Assembly (NCBI RefSeq): GCF_900101265.1
Contig: NZ_FMZS01000012.1
Location: 248,001-312,000 of the forward strand
Direction of reading: 5' to 3'
DNA: 64,000 nt
Source: Massilia sp. PDC64
GTDB lineage: Bacteria > Pseudomonadota > Gammaproteobacteria > Burkholderiales > Burkholderiaceae_D
The position numbers were made by a program, and so were the translations under genes. Every line of letters starts with the position of its first letter. Positions within the stretch are counted from its first letter, which is position 1. Below the pieces are notes generated by a model that ran no database searches, was not told where the DNA came from, and saw only the letters and a program-made list of their open reading frames with translations. This document shows positions 58,115 to 64,000 of this stretch, one piece after another.

Positions 58115-61100
58115 TCAGGTTGTTGCAAGTACCGGCGCGTGCCTGAAGCGGCGCAGGGCCTTATGGCGCAGGCGGTCGAGCGCGAGGTAGACGACGGGCG
58201 TCGTGTACAGCGTGAGGGCCTGGCTGAACAGCAGGCCGCCGACGATGGCGAGACCGAGCGGCCGGCGCAGCTCCGCGCCGTCGCCGGCACCGAGGGCCAG
58301 CGGCAGCGCGCCGAACAGCGCGGCCAGGGTCGTCATCAGGATCGGGCGGAAGCGCAGCAGGCAGGCCTGGCGGATCGAGGCTTCCGGTCCCAGGCCCTGG
58401 TCGCGTTCCAGCTGCAGCGCCGTGTCGATCATCATGATCGCGTTCTTCTTGACGATCCCGACGAGCAGGATCACGCCGATGAACGCGATCAGCGAGAACT
58501 CGGTGCCGCACGCCATCAGCGCCAGCAGTGCGCCGACGCCGGCGGAGGGCAAGGTGGACAGGATCGTCAGAGGGTGGATCGCGCTTTCGTACAGGATGCC
58601 CAGCACGATGTACACGGACAGCAGCGCCGCGAGGATCAGCCACGGCTGCGTCGCGAGCGAATCCTGGAACACCTGGGCGGCGCCGGCGAAGCGGCCCGTG
58701 ACCGTGTCTGGCGGATTCAGGCTCGCGAACGCCTTGTCGACGAGCGCCGCGGCCTCGTCGAGCGTGACGCCGGGTGCCAGGTTGAACGAGATGGTCGTCG
58801 CCGCGGCGGGGCCCTGATGGTTGATGGCCAGCGGCGCCGTCTGGCGTTCCCAGTGGCTGATGGCGGCCAGCGGCACTTTCGCACCATCGGCGCCCGTCAG
58901 GTAGATGTGGTTCAGCGCGGCGGCGTCCTGCGTGAACTGCGGCAGCAGGGTAAGGACGACGAAGTACTGGTTCAGCGGTTCGTAGATCGTGGAGACGGGC
59001 CGCTGTCCGAACGCGTCGTTCAGGGTGGCGTCGATCTGGCGCGCCGTGATGCGGAGCCGCGCGGCCGCCGCGCGGTCGACGACGAGGCGCGTTTGCAGGC
59101 CCTTGTCCTGGAAGTCGCTGTTGACGTCCGTGAGCTGCGGCAGCCGTGCGAGTGCGCCGCGCAGGCGCGGAGCGAACGTGCGCAGGGCATCCAGGTCGCT
59201 CGACAGGATCGTGTACTGGTATTGCGCGCTGCTGGAGCGGGCGCCGATGGTCAGGTCCTGGTTCGACGACAGGAACAGCGAGATGCCGGGCACGCCGGCC
59301 AGCTTGGGACGCAGGCGGGCGATGATCTCCTGGGCGCTCGCCTTGCGTTCGCCCAGCGGTTTCAGGCGCACGAACACGGTGCCCGTATTCGTTTGCTGGC
59401 TGCCGAAGCCGCCCGAGTATTCGTAAAAATTGTCGATGTCCGGATCCTGGCCGAGGATCTTCAGCATGCGGTCGATTTTCTGCCGCATCGCCTGGAACGA
59501 CCTGCTCTGGTCGGCCTGGAAGGAACCCATCAGCCGGCCCGTGTCCTGGATCGGGAAGAACCCTTTCGGCACGATCGTGTACAGCCACGTGTTCAGCGCG
59601 ATCGTGGCCGCGAGCACGAGCAGGGTGAACCCCGCGTGGCGCAAGGTCCAGTCCAGCGTGCGGCGGTACCACGCGAGCGGCACGTCCATCAGGCGGTCCA
59701 GGCGGCCCGGCGCGCGGTGCGTGCCGGCGGGGCGCAGCAGCAGGGCGCACAGCATCGGCGTCGTCGTCAGCGAGATGACGAGCGAGATCAGCACGGCGAG
59801 CGACAGGGTGACGGCGAACTCGCGGAACAGCCGCCCGACGATGCCGCCCATGAACAGCAGCGGGATGAACACGGCCACGAGCGACACGCTCATCGCGAGC
59901 ACCGTAAAACCCACTTCCCGGGCGCCGCGCAGCGCGGCGGCGACGGGCGCCATCCCGTCCTCGATGTGTTTCACGGCGTTTTCCACGACGACGATGGCGT
60001 CGTCCACGACGAAGCCTGTCGAGATGATCAGGGCCATCAGCGACAGGTTGTTCAGGCTGTAGCCGAGCACATAGATGATGGCGAGGGTGCCCAGCAGCGA
60101 CACGGGAATCGCGATGCTGGGGATCAGCGTGGCCCGGCCGTTGCGCAGGAACAGGAACGTCACCGCGACCACGAGCGCGACGGCGATGGCCAGCGTTTCC
60201 TGCACTTCCGCCAGCGACTTGCGGATGGTGGAACTGCGGTCGATCGCGACGTCCACGTCGACGCCGGCCGGCGCCATCGCCCGCAGTTGCGGCAGCAGGG
60301 CGCGCAGCGCGTCGACGGTGGCGATCACGTTGGCGCCCGGCTGCGCGTAGGCGGCGATGATCACGGCCGGCTTGCCGCCGTACGTGCCGGCGTTGCGCAC
60401 GTCCTGCACGGCGTCGCGCACGCGCGCCACGTCGGACAGCCGCACCGGCGCATCCTTGTTCCACGCGACGACGAGGTTGCGGTAGTCGCGCGCCTGGCGG
60501 GCCTGGTCGTTGACGTCGATCTGCCAGCGCCGCTGCCCGTCCTCGACGAAGCCCTTGGGCGCGTTGACGTTGGCGGCCGCAAGCGCCTGCCGCACCTTTT
60601 CCAGGCCGATGCCGTACTGGTTCAGGATGTTCGGGTCGACCTCGATGCGCACGGCACGCAGCGAGCTGCCATTGACGTTCACCTGGCCCACGCCCTTCAC
60701 CTGCGAGACCTTCTGGCCCAGCAGGGTGAAGGCGATGTCGTACAACTGGTCCTGCGTGTGCGTCTCCGAGCGCAGCGCGAACGTCATGACCGGAGGGCCG
60801 GCCGAATTCGATTTGCGGTACGACGGGTTGTTCGGCATCGTGGGCAGCAGCGCGCGGGCCGCGTTGATGGCGGACTGCACGTCGCGCGCGGCGCCGTCGA
60901 TGTCGCGGTCGATGTCGAACTGCAGGTTGATGCGCGTGACGCCCTGCGTGCTGGACGACGTCATTTCCGTGATGCCCGCGATGCGTCCCAGCACGCGTTC
61001 GAGCGGCGTCGCCACCGTGGCGGCCATCGTTTCCGGGCTGGCGCCGGGCAGGTTGGCCTGCACGCTCAAGGTGGGAAAGTCGACCTGGGGCAGGGCCGCG

Positions 61101-61201
61101 CGCGGCAGCAGCGCGTACGCGAGCATGCCGGGCAGCGCGATGGCCAGCGTGAGCAGGATCGTGGCGACGGGCCGGCGGATGAAGAAGGCCGAGAAATTCA
61201 C
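58115..61201 (-). CDS. RND efflux pump inner-membrane subunit, MdtC-like
   Basis: 1028 residues from a GTG at 61201 that overlaps the previous stop (GTGA). N-terminus FSAFFIRRPVATILLTLAIA; twelve membrane segments in two halves; proton-relay Asp pair in STGFVVDDAIVVVENAVKHI; porter-domain motifs VQSAINAARALLPTMPNNPS and TSSSTQGVTRINLQF. It resembles the MdtB/MdtC branch of HAE-1 RND pumps. The tandem neighbour suggests a heteromeric pump, as in MdtBC. Substrate is not known. Confidence 0.92.
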   Translation of the reverse strand: MNFSAFFIRRPVATILLTLAIALPGMLAYALLPRAALPQVDFPTLSVQANLPGASPETMAATVATPLERVLGRIAGITEMTSSSTQGVTRINLQFDIDRDIDGAARDVQSAINAARALLPTMPNNPSYRKSNSAGPPVMTFALRSETHTQDQLYDIAFTLLGQKVSQVKGVGQVNVNGSSLRAVRIEVDPNILNQYGIGLEKVRQALAAANVNAPKGFVEDGQRRWQIDVNDQARQARDYRNLVVAWNKDAPVRLSDVARVRDAVQDVRNAGTYGGKPAVIIAAYAQPGANVIATVDALRALLPQLRAMAPAGVDVDVAIDRSSTIRKSLAEVQETLAIAVALVVAVTFLFLRNGRATLIPSIAIPVSLLGTLAIIYVLGYSLNNLSLMALIISTGFVVDDAIVVVENAVKHIEDGMAPVAAALRGAREVGFTVLAMSVSLVAVFIPLLFMGGIVGRLFREFAVTLSLAVLISLVISLTTTPMLCALLLRPAGTHRAPGRLDRLMDVPLAWYRRTLDWTLRHAGFTLLVLAATIALNTWLYTIVPKGFFPIQDTGRLMGSFQADQSRSFQAMRQKIDRMLKILGQDPDIDNFYEYSGGFGSQQTNTGTVFVRLKPLGERKASAQEIIARLRPKLAGVPGISLFLSSNQDLTIGARSSSAQYQYTILSSDLDALRTFAPRLRGALARLPQLTDVNSDFQDKGLQTRLVVDRAAAARLRITARQIDATLNDAFGQRPVSTIYEPLNQYFVVLTLLPQFTQDAAALNHIYLTGADGAKVPLAAISHWERQTAPLAINHQGPAAATTISFNLAPGVTLDEAAALVDKAFASLNPPDTVTGRFAGAAQVFQDSLATQPWLILAALLSVYIVLGILYESAIHPLTILSTLPSAGVGALLALMACGTEFSLIAFIGVILLVGIVKKNAIMMIDTALQLERDQGLGPEASIRQACLLRFRPILMTTLAALFGALPLALGAGDGAELRRPLGLAIVGGLLFSQALTLYTTPVVYLALDRLRHKALRRFRHAPVLATT

Positions 61202-64000
61202 GCGCGCAGCTCCACCACCTGCGCTTCGCCCGGCCGCACGGCCGGGACTGCGGACGCGCGGCCGAACCTGCGGCCCAGCCGGTCGAAGGCGAGGTAGATG
61301 ACCGGTGTCGTGAACAAGGTCAGCGCCTGGCTGGCCAGCAGCCCGCCGACAAGGGCGATGCCGAGCGGCTCGCGCAGCTCGGCGCCGGGGCCGCTGCCGA
61401 AGATCATCGGTACGGCGCTGAACAGGGCGGCCAGCGTCGTCATCAGGATCGGGCGCAGGCGCAGCAGGCACGCTTCGTAGATCGCGGCGCGCGGATGCAG
61501 GCCGCGGCTGCGCTCCGCCTCCAGCGCGAAGTCGATGATCATGATGGCGTTCTTTTGCACGATGCCGATCAGGAGGACGATGCCGATGATGGCGATCACG
61601 GAGAGGTCGTGGCCGCCCACCCACAGCGCGAGCAGGGCGCCGATGCCGGCCGACGGCAACGTCGACAGGATCGTGAGCGGATGCACGAAGCTTTCGTACA
61701 GCACGCCCAGCACGATGTACATGGTCACCAGCGCTGCCACGATCAGGAAGAACTCGTTCGACAGCGCCGTGCGGAAGGCGAGGGCGGCGCCGCGGAAGCG
61801 CGTCTGCACGGCGTCCGGCAGGTCCAGCGTGGCGCGCTTCGCCTCGATGGCGGCGACGGCGTCGCCCAGCGAATACCCGTCGGCCAGGTTGAACGAGATG
61901 GTCGCGGCGGGGAACTGCTTCTCGCGGCTGATCAGGAGGTTTGCCGGCGCCTCGCGAACGCGCACGAGCGTGGCGAGCGGGACCTGGCGGCCGTTCGCGC
62001 CGCTGACGTAGAGGCTGCCCAGCGCCTTCAGGCCGGCGTCGCGGTCGCGCTGCGCTTCCAGCACGACGCGGTACTGGTTCGTCTGCGTGAAGATGGTCGA
62101 CACGAGGCGCTGGCCGAACGCGCTGTACAACGCGTCGTCGATGGCGGCCACGGTGACGCCCAGGCGGCTCGCCGCATCGCGGTCGATTTCCAGGTAGGCC
62201 TTCAGGCCCGCGTCCTGTACGTTGCTCGCGACGTCCGTGAGCTGCGGCAGCGAACGGAGGGCCGCCAGCAGCGGTGGCAGGGACGCCGCCAGCGCGTCGC
62301 CGTCCATGCTCTCGACGAGGTACTGGTATTGGGTGCGGCTGACACGGTCTTCCACGGTCAGGTCCTGCAGCGGCTGGAAGTATGCGGTGATGCCGGGGAC
62401 GTCGTGCGCGGCCTGGCGCAGGCGCGCGATGATGGCCGGCGCGCGGTCGCCGCGGTCCTCGTGTGGCTTGAGATTGACGAGCAGCCGGCCGCTGTTGATG
62501 GTGGCGTTGGTGCCGTCGATGCCGACGATGGACGACAGGCTCGCCACGGCCGGATCGCGCAGCAGTGCCCTTGCCAGCGCCTGCTGGCGCTCGGCCATCG
62601 CGCCGAACGACGTCGTCTGCGCGCCTTCCGTGATGACCTGGATGGCGCCCGTGTCCTGGGCCGGGAAGAAGCCTTTCGGGATGCCCCAGGCCAGCAGCGC
62701 CGTCAGCACGACGGTGCCGAACGTGACGGCAAGGGTAGCACTTTGGTGGCGCAGCACCCATTCCAGCGCGCGGCCGTAGCGTTTCAGTACGGCGTCGAAG
62801 AACGGATCGGCGGCGGGTTTTTCGTGCTTCAGCAGGCGCGCGCACAGCATCGGCGTGAGCGTCAGCGACACCACCGCCGAGATCAGGATGGCGACGGCGA
62901 GCGTGATCGCGAATTCGCGGAACAGCCGTCCGACGACGTCCGCCATGTACAGCAGCGGAATCAATACCGCGATCAGCGAGAAGGTCAGCGAGATGATCGT
63001 GAAGCCGATCTGCTTCGACCCTTTCAGCGCGGCGTCCAGCGGCGATTCTCCTTCCTCGACGTGGCGCGCGATGTTCTCGATCATGACGATGGCGTCGTCC
63101 ACGACGAAGCCGGTGGCGATCGTCAGCGCCATCAGGGTGAGGTTGTTCAGGCTGAAGCCGGCGAGATACATCACGCCGAACGTGCCGACGAGCGACAGCG
63201 GCACGGCGAGGCTGGGGATCAGCGTGGCGGACAGGCTGCGCAGGAACAGCGCGATGACCATCACGACGAGGCCGATGGCCAGCACCAGTTCGAACTGCAC
63301 GTCATGCACGGCCTGGCGGATCGTGGTCGTGCGGTCGGACAGCACCGTCAGCTCGACGGAAGCCGGCAGGCTCGCGCGCAGGGACGGCAGCAGCGCCTTG
63401 ATGCGCTCCGCGACGTCGATCACGTTGGCGCCCGGCTGGCGCTGGATGTTCACGAGGATCGCCTGGTGGTCGTTCGCCCACGCGGCCAGGTGCAGGTCTT
63501 CCGGCGCTTCGCGCACGTCGGCCACGTCGGCCAGGTGCACCGGATTGCCGGCGCGCGTGGCCAGCACCACCTGCCGGTATTCCGCGGCGCTGCGCAGCTG
63601 GCTGTTGGCGTCTAGTGCCGCCGCCTGCAGCGGACCGTCGAAGCTGCCCTTGGCCTGGTTCGAATTGGCGGCACCGATGGCCGCGCGCAGCTGGTCGAAG
63701 CCGATCCCGTATGCGGCCAGCGCGGCCGGGTTGACCTGGATGCGCACGGCGGGACGCTGCCCGCCCGCGAGGCTCACGAGGCCCACGCCCGACACCTGCG
63801 CGATCTTTTGCGCCATCGACGTGTCGACGATGTCCTGGAGGCGCGTCAGCGGCAGCGTGTCGGAACGTACGGCCAGCGTGAGGACGGGCGCGTCGGCCGG
63901 ATTGACCTTGCTGTAGACGGGCGGCGAGGGCAGGTCCTGCGGCAGGTAGCTTGCCGCCGCGTTGATCGCGGCCTGCACGGACTGTTCGGCCACGTCGAGG
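61198..64000 (-). CDS. RND efflux pump inner-membrane subunit, MdtB-like (5' end outside window)
   Basis: About 933 residues are visible; the first ~90-100 lie beyond base 64000. It begins inside the porter domain (LDVAEQSVQAAINAAASYLP). The Asp pair is in ATGFVVDDAIVMIENIARHV. It ends VPAVRPGEAQVVELRA and overlaps the second pump start by 4 bp. By analogy with mdtABC, a membrane-fusion-protein gene should lie just to the right of the window. Confidence 0.92.
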   Translation of the reverse strand, partial: LDVAEQSVQAAINAAASYLPQDLPSPPVYSKVNPADAPVLTLAVRSDTLPLTRLQDIVDTSMAQKIAQVSGVGLVSLAGGQRPAVRIQVNPAALAAYGIGFDQLRAAIGAANSNQAKGSFDGPLQAAALDANSQLRSAAEYRQVVLATRAGNPVHLADVADVREAPEDLHLAAWANDHQAILVNIQRQPGANVIDVAERIKALLPSLRASLPASVELTVLSDRTTTIRQAVHDVQFELVLAIGLVVMVIALFLRSLSATLIPSLAVPLSLVGTFGVMYLAGFSLNNLTLMALTIATGFVVDDAIVMIENIARHVEEGESPLDAALKGSKQIGFTIISLTFSLIAVLIPLLYMADVVGRLFREFAITLAVAILISAVVSLTLTPMLCARLLKHEKPAADPFFDAVLKRYGRALEWVLRHQSATLAVTFGTVVLTALLAWGIPKGFFPAQDTGAIQVITEGAQTTSFGAMAERQQALARALLRDPAVASLSSIVGIDGTNATINSGRLLVNLKPHEDRGDRAPAIIARLRQAAHDVPGITAYFQPLQDLTVEDRVSRTQYQYLVESMDGDALAASLPPLLAALRSLPQLTDVASNVQDAGLKAYLEIDRDAASRLGVTVAAIDDALYSAFGQRLVSTIFTQTNQYRVVLEAQRDRDAGLKALGSLYVSGANGRQVPLATLVRVREAPANLLISREKQFPAATISFNLADGYSLGDAVAAIEAKRATLDLPDAVQTRFRGAALAFRTALSNEFFLIVAALVTMYIVLGVLYESFVHPLTILSTLPSAGIGALLALWVGGHDLSVIAIIGIVLLIGIVQKNAIMIIDFALEAERSRGLHPRAAIYEACLLRLRPILMTTLAALFSAVPMIFGSGPGAELREPLGIALVGGLLASQALTLFTTPVIYLAFDRLGRRFGRASAVPAVRPGEAQVVELRA

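Noticed and set aside
58103..61297. Very long plus-strand open frame opposite the RND pump gene
   Set aside because: Translation is Arg/His/Gln/Asp-rich without domain motifs, and it is antisense to a clear RND pump. Such frames arise from GC-rich third positions.
1..64000. CRISPR arrays, tRNA/rRNA genes, prophage or integrated plasmid
   Set aside because: I looked for spaced direct repeats, cloverleaf-like sequences and phage or transposase proteins and found none. A tRNA scan would be needed to exclude a missed tRNA.

Overview
The window is GC-rich, densely packed chromosomal DNA. Gene content suggests a betaproteobacterium of the Oxalobacteraceae, most likely the Massilia/Telluria group. 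This assignment is inferred from protein families and gene order, not from a marker gene. I see no rRNA, tRNA, CRISPR array, prophage or transposase gene.

Region 1 (1-26710) is an almost complete flagellar cluster. flgBCDEFG run leftwards and flgG is cut by the left edge. flgA is divergent. A long leftward operon reads fliE-F-G-H-I-J-D-S-T-K-L-fliA-motA-motB-flgM-flgN and a FlgJ-type glucosaminidase. From the same intergenic region a rightward operon reads fliM-N-P-Q-R-flhB-flhA. A FliK-like gene and a flagellin gene follow on the minus strand. Several features match the lateral (Flag-2/Laf) type of flagellum rather than the primary polar type: the block fliD-S-T-K-L-fliA-motA-motB (equivalent to lafB-C-D-E-F-S-T-U), the absence of fliO, a short FliM without the CheY-docking peptide, and a short flagellin. 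The Telluria/Massilia group includes members described as having both polar and lateral flagella.

Region 2 (26898-34926) holds two paralogous TonB-dependent receptors, both with an unusual N-terminal coiled coil. Divergent from them is a dedicated tonB-exbB-exbD operon.

Region 3 (35125-38550, minus strand) encodes a periplasmic rhodanese-fold protein with Ser at the catalytic Cys position, a cytochrome b561-type membrane protein and a DsbD/ScsB-family reductase. Region 4 (38891-48875, plus strand) is a run of ten co-directional genes whose products all appear exported: a DUF1549/DUF1553 (PSD1) protein, a Tat-exported DUF1501 protein, a monoheme cytochrome, a c4-like diheme cytochrome, a peroxiredoxin, an SMP-30-type lactonase, a Tat-exported dienelactone hydrolase, a cytochrome c', a lectin-fold protein and a Deg-type protease. 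The DUF1549/1553 plus DUF1501 pair is best known from Planctomycetes. This is the part of the window I would most like to see studied.

Region 5 (48880-55304, minus strand) is a complete ccmABCDEFGHI cytochrome c maturation operon. It would mature the cytochromes of region 4. A terminator-like hairpin, possibly the 3' end of a small RNA, sits between ccmB and ccmC. Region 6 holds an O-acetylhomoserine sulfhydrylase gene (plus strand). Convergent with it is an RND efflux operon with two tandem MdtB/MdtC-like pumps and a NodT-type outer-membrane factor; the first pump is cut by the right edge.
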